Positions 28,683 through 38,106 of a stretch of DNA of 64,000 nt are shown piece after piece. Source of the stretch: Phytohabitans suffuscus (GTDB lineage: Bacteria; Actinomycetota; Actinomycetes; Mycobacteriales; Micromonosporaceae); contig NZ_AP022871.1 of assembly GCF_011764565.1 (NCBI RefSeq), positions 7,006,320 through 7,070,319 of the forward strand, given 5' to 3'. Both the position numbers and the translations under genes were made by a program. The notes below the pieces were generated by a model that saw nothing but the letters and a program-made list of their open reading frames with translations, did not search any database and had not been told where the DNA came from. The stretch's first letter is position 1. Each line of letters begins with the position of its first letter.

Positions 28683-29711
28683 ATGCACACTCTCGCGCTG
28701 ACACCGCAGGAGAACGCTGACGTCGCGCCGATGCTGGCCGAGCTCGCCGCGGCGTACGACACGATCGAGAACCCCGAGCTGATCCGGCGGGCGCCGGTGC
28801 TCGCCCGCTCGCTACCGGCTCGCCTGCTGGCATTCCTGGAGGAATACCGGATCGGCGAGCCGTCGGCGATCTGCCTCGTCTCCGGCCTGGACGTGGACGA
28901 ACAGGCACTCGGGCCGACGCCGGAGCACTGGCGGGACAGCCAGTACGGTTCACGCGCGTTCCCCCAGGAGGTCTTCTTCCTGCTCTGCGGATCGTGCCTC
29001 GGCGACGTGTTCGGCTGGGCGACCCAGCAGGACGGGCGGATCATGCACGACGTGCTCCCGATCAAGGGGCACGAGCACTACGAGATCGGCTCCAACAGCC
29101 TCCAGCACCTGTCGTGGCACACCGAGGACGCGTTCCACCCCTGCCGCGGCGACTACGTGGCGCTGATGTGCCTGAAGAATCCGGACGGCGTGGAGACGGT
29201 GATCTGCGACGCCGGCGATCTCGATTGGTCCACATTGGATGTCGAGGCGCTCTTCGAGCCGGAGTTCACCCAGATGCCGGACAACTCGCACCGCCCGGAG
29301 AACACCGGCCAGTCCACCGGCGACCCGGCCGTCGACCGGCTGCGGCAGCGCAGCTTCGCGCTCATCCAGTCGTGGAACGACGACCCGGTGAAGCGGCCGG
29401 TGCTCTTCGGCGACCGCCAGGACCCGTACATGGCACTCGACCCGTACCACATGAAGACCGAAGGCTGGTCCGACCGGTCGTCGAAGGCGTTCCAAAAGCT
29501 GTGCGACCAGATCGAGACGCACATGCGCGGCGTGGCGCTGCGCCCCGGCGACCTCGTCTTCGTCGACAACTTCCGGGCCGTGCACGGGCGCAAGTCTTTC
29601 CGGGCCCGCTACGACGGCACCGACCGGTGGCTCAAGCGGCTGAACATCACCCGGAACATCCGCGGCTCGCGCGCCTGGCGCCCGGCCGCGGGCAACCACA
29701 TCATCTACTGA
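28683..29711 (+). CDS. VioC/MppO-like Fe(II)/2-oxoglutarate amino-acid beta-hydroxylase
   Basis: A 342-aa dioxygenase of the clavaminate-synthase-like family. The metal site is SWHTEDAFHPCRGDY, with His and Glu (the HxE form used by VioC, OrfP and AsnO rather than HxD), and a distal His in FRAVHGRKSF. The preceding IGSNSLQHL and the block MCLKNPDGVETV also match arginine 3-hydroxylases. VioC makes (3S)-hydroxy-L-arginine, the substrate of VioD; MppO instead hydroxylates enduracididine. With a VioD-like gene in the cluster, free L-arginine is the favoured substrate. AAGGAA precedes ATG 28683; earlier in-frame codons to 28602 are not in the homology. Its 3' end overlaps the convergent aminotransferase by 7 bp. 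Confidence 0.85.
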   Translation: MHTLALTPQENADVAPMLAELAAAYDTIENPELIRRAPVLARSLPARLLAFLEEYRIGEPSAICLVSGLDVDEQALGPTPEHWRDSQYGSRAFPQEVFFLLCGSCLGDVFGWATQQDGRIMHDVLPIKGHEHYEIGSNSLQHLSWHTEDAFHPCRGDYVALMCLKNPDGVETVICDAGDLDWSTLDVEALFEPEFTQMPDNSHRPENTGQSTGDPAVDRLRQRSFALIQSWNDDPVKRPVLFGDRQDPYMALDPYHMKTEGWSDRSSKAFQKLCDQIETHMRGVALRPGDLVFVDNFRAVHGRKSFRARYDGTDRWLKRLNITRNIRGSRAWRPAAGNHIIY

Positions 29712-30868
29712 GGACGCCCGGCGGCGGCGAGCCGCCCGGCGAAGTCGGTGATCGCCGCGTGGTCGACGTTGCTGAAGCTGACCCGGAACGTGCCCCGGTC
29801 GTCGGGCAGGAAGGCGGTTCCGGGAATCACCAGCGTGTCGTACTCGACGACGAGCTCGCGCACCAGGTCGGTGGTGGGGCGATCGGCGAACGGGTGGCGC
29901 ACCCAGCCGAAGAAGCCGCCGGCGGAGAGCAGCTCGAACCCGCCCGGCCGGTCCGCCATCGCCGCGGCGAACGCGTGCCGCTTCAACTCCACCTCACGCG
30001 CCCGGTCCCGCCGCCACGTCCCGCCCGCGACCAGCCCCGCCAACGCCGCCTCCTGCCCGACCCGGGGCGCGCAGATCGCCACGCAGTCGAGGAGCTTCGT
30101 CACCTCGCGATTGAGCGCCGCCGAGGCGACCACCGCACCGACCCGGTAGCCGGGGATCGCGAGGTCCTTGGAGAAGCTGTGCAGGCTCACCAGAGTACCG
30201 GTCCACTCAGGATCAGCGAAGAGGTCGTGTGCCGGCTCGTCGGTGTCGCGGAACGACCGGTACGTCTCGTCGAGAACCAACGCGACGTCGTGCCGCGCGG
30301 CGACTTCGGCGAGGGCGGCGATCCGGTCCGGCGGCACCGTGACGCCGCTGGGGTTGCCGGGCGAGACGAGCACGATCGCCCGCGTCCGTGCCGTCACGAG
30401 CGCTTCCGCCGCCTCCGGCGTGGGCACGAGGTAGGGGCCGGGTTCGAGGTAGACCGGGACGATCCTCTGCACCCGCAGCCACATGTCGTGGTTGAAGTAG
30501 TAGGGCAGGGTTAGGACGATCTCGTCGCCGGGCGCGGCCAGCGCCGACGCCACCAGGCAGAACGCCTGGTTACAGCCGGCCGTGACGAGTACGTGCTGCG
30601 GGCGCACCCGCCCGCGGTACGCGCCGGAAAGCTCCTCGGCGAACGCCTCGCGCAGGCTCGGCAGCCCGGCGATCTCCACGTACGCCGCGCCGTGGGCCTC
30701 GCGGGCCACCCCGGCGACCCGCTCGGCCACCGCTGGCGGCGGCGGGTACTGCGGCGCCGCCTGGGCCAGGTCGAGCAGCTCACGCTCGTTGCGCCGGTGG
30801 TCGAGCAGCGCGTACGCCGACCCGATCGGCGAGTCCGTCGTGCCGACTACCCTGTCGTTAAGTCGCAT
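29705..30868 (-). CDS. Class I/II PLP aminotransferase
   Basis: A 387-aa fold-type I aminotransferase: HVLVTAGCNQAFCLVASAL, LPYYFNHDMWL, SPGNPSG, VLDETYRSF, and SFSKDLAIPGYRVGAVV, whose Lys should hold PLP. A C-terminal FRVSFSN supplies the carboxylate-binding Arg. It could act as MppQ does, returning an amino group to a keto acid made by the MppP-like enzyme. Without an MppR-type cyclase its substrate might be the open-chain 4-hydroxy-2-ketoarginine; this is inference. AAGGAG lies 10 bases before ATG 30868; the longer reading to 30982 has no family similarity. It is transcribed toward the VioC-like gene. Confidence 0.8.
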   Translation of the reverse strand: MRLNDRVVGTTDSPIGSAYALLDHRRNERELLDLAQAAPQYPPPPAVAERVAGVAREAHGAAYVEIAGLPSLREAFAEELSGAYRGRVRPQHVLVTAGCNQAFCLVASALAAPGDEIVLTLPYYFNHDMWLRVQRIVPVYLEPGPYLVPTPEAAEALVTARTRAIVLVSPGNPSGVTVPPDRIAALAEVAARHDVALVLDETYRSFRDTDEPAHDLFADPEWTGTLVSLHSFSKDLAIPGYRVGAVVASAALNREVTKLLDCVAICAPRVGQEAALAGLVAGGTWRRDRAREVELKRHAFAAAMADRPGGFELLSAGGFFGWVRHPFADRPTTDLVRELVVEYDTLVIPGTAFLPDDRGTFRVSFSNVDHAAITDFAGRLAAAGRPQ

Positions 30869-30935
30869 GTGGACGCTCCTTGACAGTGAGCGTGGCCGTG
30901 CTGTGCTCACCGACCGGCGCGCGTGGGCAGCGCGG

Positions 30936-31610
30936 TCACGCCGATCTCTGAGAGTATGAGCCGAACGACGAGCCCGCCGCATTCACATCGTCATTGTCCG
31001 CCCGCGCCGGTGCATCGCCGATGAGGCGACCGAGCAGCGCGGCCCGGGTCAGCTCGGCCTTGTTGCCGACCCCGAGCTTCGCGCGGATGCGTTTGACGTA
31101 CGTGTCGACTGTATGCGGGCTGATGCCGAGCCGGGTGGCGATCTGCCCGTGGGTGAGCCCGCGCGAAATCTGTCGCAGAACCTGTTCCTCACGCTCGGAA
31201 AGGTGATAGCCCGCGACGTCCGTACGTTCCGCGTTGGGCGAAAATTCGGGTTCGCCGGGACAGTACCGGGCGCCTGAGGTGACGGCTCGTACCGCGCGGA
31301 CGATGCGGTCGCCCGGCTCCCGTTTGCTGATGACGCCCGAAGCGCCTGCGCGAAGATAGGCGGCGATGTCGGTGACAGCCTCGTTGTCCAGGACCAGAAC
31401 CGTCGTGCACTTGGCGGCCTCGGCGATGTGGACGAGCTCGTCGGGAGGTGACAGGGCGTCGATGTCGATCAGCGCGGCGTCGGCCAGCCAGGACGGCTCC
31501 TGGTCGGGCGATGTTCTCGCGGCGACAACCTTGATTCCGGCATTGGTCAGTGTATGGACGAGTCCAAGAAGAAAGATTGGTGAGCTAACGAGAACATCTG
31601 TCCGGATCAC
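30936..31610 (-). CDS. LuxR-type regulator with atypical receiver domain, copy 1
   Basis: A 224-aa NarL/FixJ-like protein. The N-terminal 120 residues have a receiver fold pattern (VLVSSPIFLLGLVHTL, AALIDIDALSP, TTVLVLDNEAV, GASGVISKREPGD) in which the Lys and hydrophobic core remain, while the usual phosphoacceptor position reads IDIDAL and the N-terminal acidic pair is missing. The C-terminal HTH is LSEREEQVLRQISRGLTHGQ, then IATRLGISPHTVDTYVKRIRAKL. Such proteins often regulate antibiotic clusters without phosphorylation. The start is GTG 31610. It is paralogous to the regulator at 35396, with near-identical DNA-binding domains, so the two may share operators. Confidence 0.85.
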   Translation of the reverse strand: MIRTDVLVSSPIFLLGLVHTLTNAGIKVVAARTSPDQEPSWLADAALIDIDALSPPDELVHIAEAAKCTTVLVLDNEAVTDIAAYLRAGASGVISKREPGDRIVRAVRAVTSGARYCPGEPEFSPNAERTDVAGYHLSEREEQVLRQISRGLTHGQIATRLGISPHTVDTYVKRIRAKLGVGNKAELTRAALLGRLIGDAPARADNDDVNAAGSSFGSYSQRSA

Positions 31611-31967
31611 ACGCGCCTCCGAAGTCTATTGTGTACACCCTCCTGTTACGCGTGCGCAGTTGATCGACGGCCAGTCTGCCCGTGATCGGCCGGAGGAGCG
31701 CACGCGCCTACCGCCGGCCTTGGCCAGTCTGGAGAGCTAGTAGGAATTCACCTGCGTATATTCAGAAGCTAGCAGTCGGCATCTGATCCCCACCGGTCCC
31801 TCCTTCGTGGGACTGGGGGCGTTCGACGCCGGTGACCAAGGATGCCCGGGGATGAATGGACGGGCGGACCGACGGCGTCGATGGTCGCCGGGATCGGGGA
31901 CGTGCCCGGAGACAGCGACCGCGCCACGATGAGCGCAGGTGAACCCCGGCACGAGGCAGGTGTGGAC
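31611..31967. other. Divergent intergenic region
   Basis: A 357-bp gap between the first LuxR-type regulator and the penicillin-acylase-type gene, presumably carrying both promoters. In-frame codons run on upstream of the acylase start from 31842 but show no homology. I see no repeat, RNA gene or copy of the GTGAC/TAGCGT element here. Confidence 0.4.
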
Positions 31968-34787
31968 ATGTCAGATCAGGACCTGCGGCGCGACAATGCG
32001 CCAGCGGGCCAGGTCGACGCTGACTCCGCGAATCTTCCGGGCGGCGAGGAAAGCATCGATGATGCCGTCAGCCCGGCTGACCGCGAGACCGGCCTGCCGG
32101 CCAGCGGTGCGCGTCGTAGGCGTTGGCGCCGGGCGCGGCGGGTGCTGTTGTGGTGTCTAGCCGTGTTCCTGACGCTCGCGGTGACGGCCTCCGCTCTGCT
32201 CGTGTGGACGGTCCGCCGCAGCTTCCCCGACTACGACAGCACCATCACCATGCCCGGTCTCGGCGCGCCGGTGACCGCCTACCGCGACGAGTACGGCATC
32301 CCTCAGCTGTACGCGTCGTCGGAGTTGGACCTGTTCAAGGCGCAGGGGTACGTGCACGCCCAGGACCGCTTCTGGGAGATGGACTTCCGCCGGCACCTCA
32401 CCTCCGGCCGCCTCGCGGAGCTCTTCGGCCCGTCGATGGTCCCGACCGACGCCTTCCTGCGCACCCTGGGGTGGCGGGAGGTGGCCGCGCGGGAGTGGCA
32501 GCTTGTCTCACCGCAGACTCGCGCCTACCTCCAGGCGTACGCGGACGGCGTGAACGCGTGGATCGCCGGACACGGCGGGAGCGACGCGTCCGGGCGGAAG
32601 AGCCTCGAGTACCCTTTGCTCAGCTTGCTGAACCCCGGCTACACGGTCGAGCGGTGGGATCCCGTCGACTCCATCGCGTCGCTGAAGGCGATGGCGTGGG
32701 ACCTCGCCAGCAACAAGTACCTCGAGATGGATCGTTCCGTACTGCTCAGCCATGGTTTGAGACGCGAGCAGATCGATGAGCTCTTTCCGGCATACCCCTT
32801 CGATCGAAATAGTCCGATACTCTCGGATGGCGCGGTCGTAAATGGCGCATTCGACGCGACCGCCACACCCACCAGCCCCGCGGCGCCGGGCGGAGCGGGC
32901 GCTGTAGCGGTCGAGCAGGCATGGCGGAGCGACGCGGCCCCCGTCTTCGGCGCGCTGCGCGGCGCGGTGGCCGCGCTCAAAGGACGTCTCGGCGTCACCA
33001 TCACCGGTGTCGGCTCCAACTCGTGGGTGGTGAGCGGCGAGTTGACCGCGTCCGGTAAGCCGCTGCTCGCGAATGACCCGCACGTAGGTCCGTCGATCCC
33101 CGGTATGTGGTACCAGGTCGGGCTCCATTGCAGCTGTACGTATGATGTCGCCGGCTTCTCACTCTCCGGTCTGCCCGGCGTGTTGATCGGCCACAACGAC
33201 CGCATCTCCTGGGGGTTCACCAACCTCGCTCCCGATGTGACGGACTTCTATCTGGAGAAGGTCGACGGCAACCGCTACTACGACGGTGCGGGCTGGCGCG
33301 CGCTCACCACTCGGGAAGAGGTCATCGAGGTGGCCGGCCGGGAGCCGGTCACCGTCACGGTGCGTTCCACCGGGCACGGGCCGCTGCTCTCCGACCGGTC
33401 GGCCGACCTGCTCGGGTAGCCTTGCGGCCGCCGCTGGACCCCTCCGGCTCGCCGTTCGCGCAGGTCGCGCCGGGGCCTACGCCGAGCCTCGACGCCGATG
33501 CCGCTGGCGTGCCACCTCAGGCCGACGCCGCGCCGTACGCCGTCGCGCTGCGCTGGACCGCCCTCGACCCGGGACGCACGATCGAGGCACTCTTCGCCCT
33601 CAACAAGGCCGCGAACTGGACCGAGTTCCGCGCGGCGGCCGCGCTGTTCGACGTCCCCGCGCAGAACCTGGTCTACGCGGACGTGGACGGCAACATCGGG
33701 TACCAGGCGCCGGGGCGGATCCCGATCCGAGGCAAGGGCGACGGCACCTGGCCCGCGCCCGGCTGGGACCCGGCGTACGACTGGACCGGCTACATCCCCT
33801 TCGCCGAACTCCCCAACGAGTACAACCCCGAGGACGGCGTGATCGTCACCGCGAACCAGGCGGTCGTCGGCCCGGGCTATCCATACCTCATCACCGCCGA
33901 CTGGTCGTACGGCTATCGCAGCGAGCGGATCGAAGAAATGATCGGCGAGCGGGTGTCGCGCGGGAAGCTCACCGTCGACGACATGCGGGAGATACAGCTC
34001 GACAACCACAACGGCTTCGCGTCCACATTGGTCCCCGCGCTCCTCGCCGCTCCGGCAGACCAGAGCGACGGCACGCTGACCGAGGCGCGGGACCTGTTGC
34101 GCGGGTGGGACTTCCAGCAGCCGGCCGACGAGCCGGCGGCGACCTCCGCGGCCGCGGCCTTCTACAACGCCACCTTGCGGCATCTGCTACGCCGCACCTT
34201 TGACGAACTGCCCGAAGACCGCCAGCTCAACGGCAGCGACGCCTCCTGGGAGGTCCTCCGGCCGTTGCTGGGCGATCCTCACTCGAAGTGGTGGGACGAC
34301 AAGGCCACCCGCGGACCGAGGTGATGGACGACATGCTGTCGACCGCCATGAGCGATGCCGTTCGGGAGCTGACCGATCGGCTCGACGGTGACCCGCCAAG
34401 TGGCGCTGGGGCAAGCTGCACACGCTCGCGCTGGTGAACAACCCGCTCGGGCAGTCCGGCATCCCGCCGGTGGAATGGCTCTTCAACCGCGGTCCCGTGC
34501 CGGTCGGTGGCGGTAGCGGTCTCGTCAACGCCACCGGCTGGTCTTCGGACGTGGGATACGAGGTCAACTCCGTACCTTCGATGCGCATGATCGTTGACAT
34601 GTCCAATTTGGACGGATCGCGCTGGGTACAGCTGTCCGGCGCCTCCGGTCACGCGTTTCACGCCCACTACACCGATCAGGTGGAGTTATGGCGTACCGGA
34701 CGGACTACACCGATGCTGTGGGAGCGGTCCAGCGTCGAATTGGCGGCCGAGCACACCATGACGTTGGAGCCGGCCGGCGCCGGATGA
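31968..34787 (+). CDS. Penicillin-acylase-type Ntn hydrolase, three frameshifts
   Basis: About 940 aa after repair. The N-terminus is cytoplasmic, with an Arg-rich stretch before a membrane or signal segment (VLLWCLAVFLTLAVTASALL). The alpha part has AYRDEYGIPQLYASS and AQDRFWEMDFRRHL. The autoproteolysis site is VGSNSWVVSG, where the Ser after Gly becomes the N-terminal nucleophile of the beta chain. Later blocks are NDPHVGPSIPGMWYQVGLHC, GHNDRISWGFTN, YADVDGNIGYQAPGRIP and GYEVNSVPSMRMI. The frame breaks at the G run 33414-33416, near 34305-34315 and near 34393-34400, each repaired by one base. PvdQ-like acylases remove an acyl prodrug group from NRPS products, which would fit here; a detoxifying role is also possible. 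It is flanked by both LuxR-type regulators. Confidence 0.8.
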
Positions 34788-34858
34788 GCCGTTCGGCTTG
34801 GAAATGGTCAGTGGGGCGTCACGGCCGATGGCCACCCTGACGAGAGGATGTATCCGCC

Positions 34859-35400
34859 GTGAGCGGGGCTCAGCCCGGCGGCCGCGGCACTGCCGACCGC
34901 AGCGGCATCGGACTGGTTGCCGTTGGCGAGCCGGGCATGGCAACGGCAGACGTGCGGCTCGGATCCTGGTTGGATCGGCGGCTGCGCCGCTGTGACGTTC
35001 TCGTCAACAACGCGGCCGCCCTCTTCGAGGACGATGGGGATGTACCGGCCGATGTGGACTTGAACCTCGTGCGGCGCACCCTGGAAACCAACCTCTTCGG
35101 CACCTGGCACCTTACCCAGACCATCGCGCCCCTGATGCGCGCCCGCCGGTACGGGCGGATCGTCAACATCTCCAGCGGTCTGGCCAGCCTTACCTCGATG
35201 GAGCGCGAGCTGCCCGCGTACCGCGTCTCGAAATGCGCGGTCAACGCGCTGACCCGTATGGTGGCCGACGAACTCGCCGGCGAGGGCATCCTGGTCAACG
35301 CCTGCTGCCTGGGACCGGCGCCGGTGGCGTCCGGGAACGCCGGCGATACGATCCAGATGTCCACGACCACGGACACCGCGAAGTGGCTCGCCGCCTCACG
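34859..35400 (+). pseudogene. Short-chain dehydrogenase remnant
   Basis: The frame contains SDR features: CDVLVNNAAALFE, TLETNLFGTWHLTQTIAPLM, GRIVNISSG and the catalytic AYRVSKCAVNAL (Tyr-x3-Lys). The N-terminal Rossmann strand and TGxxxGIG loop are absent; only a RSGIGL echo remains near the start. After VNACCLGPAPVAS the sequence runs into the antisense of the second LuxR-type gene without the expected C-terminus. It is probably a decayed gene rather than an active ketoreductase. One or more missing bases near the start could account for part of the damage. Confidence 0.6.
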
Positions 35401-36013
35401 CCACCTTTTCGGAGACGGGCTTGGTCAGCTGGCCAAGAAGCGCGACCCGGGTGAGCTCGGCCTTGTTCCCCACGCCGAGCTTGGCGCGGATGCGCTTGAC
35501 GTACGTGTCGACCGTGTGCGGGCTGATGCCGAGCCGGGTGGCGATCTGCCCGTGGGTCAGCCCGTGGGAGATCTGGCTGAGCACCTGCTCTTCGCGTTCG
35601 GAGAGGTTCAGCCCGGGCGGGTCGGAGCGCTCCGCCGGGGGCGGAGCGGCGTGGCCCTCGGGAATCACCTGCGCGCCGGCTGTCACGGCTCGCAACGCCG
35701 CGACCAGGCTTTCGCCGGACTCGCGCTTGCTTGTCACGCCGGTGGCGCCGGCCCGAAGGTACTCCTCGGCGGGCAGGGACCGGTCGCTGACCAGGACCAG
35801 GACCGCCATGGTGCGGGCGGTCTCGGCGACATGTCGCAGGCCGTCATGTGGCGGAAGCGCGTCGGCGTCGAGTACGGCGGCATCGGCGAGCCAGGACGGT
35901 TCCTCGGTCGCCTTGGTCCGGGCCGAGACGACGGCTATGCCTGCCCTGTCGAGGACCTGGATGAGCCCGACAAGATAGACAGGGCCGCTGATCAGTGCAT
36001 CTATCCGTAACAC
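35396..36013 (-). CDS. LuxR-type regulator with atypical receiver domain, copy 2
   Basis: A 205-aa paralogue of the regulator at 30936. The N-terminal pseudo-receiver has ALISGPVYLVGLIQVL, AAVLDADALPPHDG and GATGVTSKRESGE; the HTH region LSEREEQVLSQISHGLTHGQ and HTVDTYVKRIRAKLGVGNKA is almost identical to copy 1, and the C-terminal tail is shorter. The start is GTG 36013. It marks the likely right border of the NRPS cluster, followed by 500 bp without genes and then insertion sequences. Duplicate regulators with matching recognition helices may act as a heterodimer or compete for the same sites. Confidence 0.85.
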   Translation of the reverse strand: MLRIDALISGPVYLVGLIQVLDRAGIAVVSARTKATEEPSWLADAAVLDADALPPHDGLRHVAETARTMAVLVLVSDRSLPAEEYLRAGATGVTSKRESGESLVAALRAVTAGAQVIPEGHAAPPPAERSDPPGLNLSEREEQVLSQISHGLTHGQIATRLGISPHTVDTYVKRIRAKLGVGNKAELTRVALLGQLTKPVSEKVA

Positions 36014-36537
36014 GGCACCCCCGCAAGCATCTGTGAGGAGGCTTCACGAAAAGCGACGGACTCGAACGACGAGGCCGACGCGGTGTTCACGGTGGACGAT
36101 CTTGTCTGCGGTGCTCGGCCCTACGGTATGGACGCGGGCATCGGCGCGGTGTCAGGTGAACGATCCACACCTCGCTTCTGAAGCTTCACCGATCACTGCC
36201 GCCGGTCAATGACTCGCCTGCGGCGTCGTTCCTGGTCAACGGCCTTTCGCTGACGTAGGGCGAGGTCAGGGCAAGAATGGATGTGGGCACGACGCCGGCA
36301 GGAGGTTTCGGAACGCCAGCTGGACGGGCTGGCGGGCGCCGATGTTCCAAAACCCCGACGCGATACCCCGGCGATCGCTGAAGTTCCCGGACCTGGAAAG
36401 AGTCAGCGATCACTACGTTCCGCAGCGATTGGGACCTCAAAACTCCAGCTAGGTTGCCCTCGCCGTGTGGATACGCCGAACCGCGCCCAGCGGCGGCTGG
36501 GGCGGCAGCGGGATCCGGACAGGTGATCTTTGCCGAC
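36014..36537. other. Non-coding stretch between cluster and IS nest
   Basis: About 520 bp without a supportable gene. An 84-codon reading frame on the minus strand (36186-36440) shows no recognisable domain. The stretch is probably decayed sequence left of the insertion-sequence nest. Confidence 0.4.
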
Positions 36538-36541
36538 CTAG

Positions 36542-38099
36542 TAGTGCTTTGTTAGGTTAGTCGGGTTTGTTGCGCTGCGGTGGTTGTATGTGTTGGTGGC
36601 AGGTGGGGCATGCGCCGGTCCAGGTTGCGAGGAGTTGTTGTAGTTCGCGGATGGCTTTGTAGAGGGTCAGGCCGGCGCAGCCGCTTTTGGGTCGAGTCGC
36701 AGCATGGTGATGAATAGGTGTGCGGCGGTGACGAGGGTGACGTGGCGGTGCCAGCCGGTGAAGGAGCGGCCTTCGAAGTGGTCGAGGCCGAGGCCGGTTT
36801 TGAGTTCGCGGTAGTCGTGTTCGATCCGCCAGCGGATTTTGGCGTGGCGGATCAGGTCGGTGGGGCTGGTGTCGGCGGGCTGGCTGGATAGCCAGTAGGT
36901 GACGGGTTCGGGTTCGGTGTCGGGCCATTGGGCGATCAGCCACCGTTCGGGCAGGCTGCCGTCGGGGTCGCGGGGGATGCGGTGCCCGGCCGGGCGGACG
37001 CGCAGGAACACGAATTGTGAGCTGAGGGTGCCTTTGCTGCCTTCGCGCCAGGTGACGGTGACCGCGGCGTCACGGCCGGCGGCGGTCACGTGTTGGGCCA
37101 GGCTGACCGCGTTATCGGCGTAGACGGCGGTGGCACTGGCCGGTGGGCGCCCGCGCCGGCCCGGGCCGGTCCGGGCCACGCCCGTGGGACGGGCGCCGCG
37201 TCGACGGTGTGGGCGAGGGCGTCGCCTTTGACCTGCACGCTGTAGACGATGTTCCGCTCGTCCAACGCGGACCGGAACTGGCTGTTGTCGCCGTAGCCGG
37301 CGTCCGCGGCCAGCACCGGTGGCCGCAGCCCGTGCTCGGCGAGTTCGTCCAGCATCTCGACTACCATCATCCACTTCGGACGATGGCCCTCACCCTCCGG
37401 TATCCCGCACCGGCCCCGCCGGGCCCGGGCCGCCGCGGTCACCGCCTCCACGTCAACCTCGGTATCGGCACTACCACCCACCTGCACGGCTGGTACAACC
37501 GCTCGTGACGCGTTCTTCAGCGTCTTGCGCCGCTTGGCCTTCGCCGCCTTGACCGCCGACAGTCCGGCTTTGGACACATCCCACGACTCCGGCAGAAACA
37601 ACCGCCAGTTCAGCGGACACGACGCGACATCGGTGACCGCGTGCACACTCACCCCGACCTGACAGTTGCCGACCTTGCCCAACGTGCCCGAATACTGCCG
37701 GGCCACACCCGGCGAACCCACACCGTCCTTCGGGAAGCCCGTATCGTCCACCACCCACGCCGCCGGCCCAACCAACTCGACCGCCCGGCGCGCCAGCCGC
37801 ACCCGCACCGCAGCCGTGTCCCACGTCGAGGTCGTCACGAACTGCTGCAACCCCTGATGATCCACCCCCAGACGCTGCGCCATCGGCTGCATCGACTTAC
37901 GCCGCCCGTCCAACAACAACCCACGCAGATACGTCTCCCCCTTGACCCGCTGATCCGACCGAGTCATAGACGCGAACATCTCCGCCGCGAACGCCTCAAG
38001 ACGCCGCCGCACAACCAAAAGCTCGTCACGAGTCACCAAGGCATGAAACTACCCGGACCGCCCCGGCACCCCACGACACACCGACCTAACAAAGCACTA
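36542..38099 (-). mobile_element. IS701-family insertion sequence
   Basis: Terminal inverted repeats TAGTGCTTTGTTAGGT (36542-36557) and its complement (38084-38099) are perfect over 16 bp. CTAG flanks both ends (36538-36541 and 38100-38103), the 4-bp target duplication usual for IS701. The transposase fills the element on the minus strand. Confidence 0.85.
36557..38039 (-). CDS. IS701-family transposase, two frameshifts
   Basis: The N-terminal frame (38039 to about 37150) has VKGETYLRGLLLDG, AWVVDDTGFPKDG (catalytic Asp), YSGTLGKVGNCQVGVSVHA and LAADAGYGDN. The middle frame has WRIEHDYRELKTGLGLDHFE, with the catalytic Glu. The last 40 residues (CAGLTLYKAIRELQQLLATW) lie in a third frame ending at 36557. 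Both changes correspond to one missing base, near 37150-37200 and near 36680. If the sequence is right the element is dead; the same kind of deletion is seen all over the window, so it may be intact. Start is TTG 38039 or GTG 38036. Confidence 0.85.
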
Positions 38100-38106
38100 C
38101 TAGGGC

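Noticed and set aside
36186..36440. 84-codon minus-strand gene left of the IS nest
   Set aside because: No ribosome site, no recognisable domain, and no support from neighbours.
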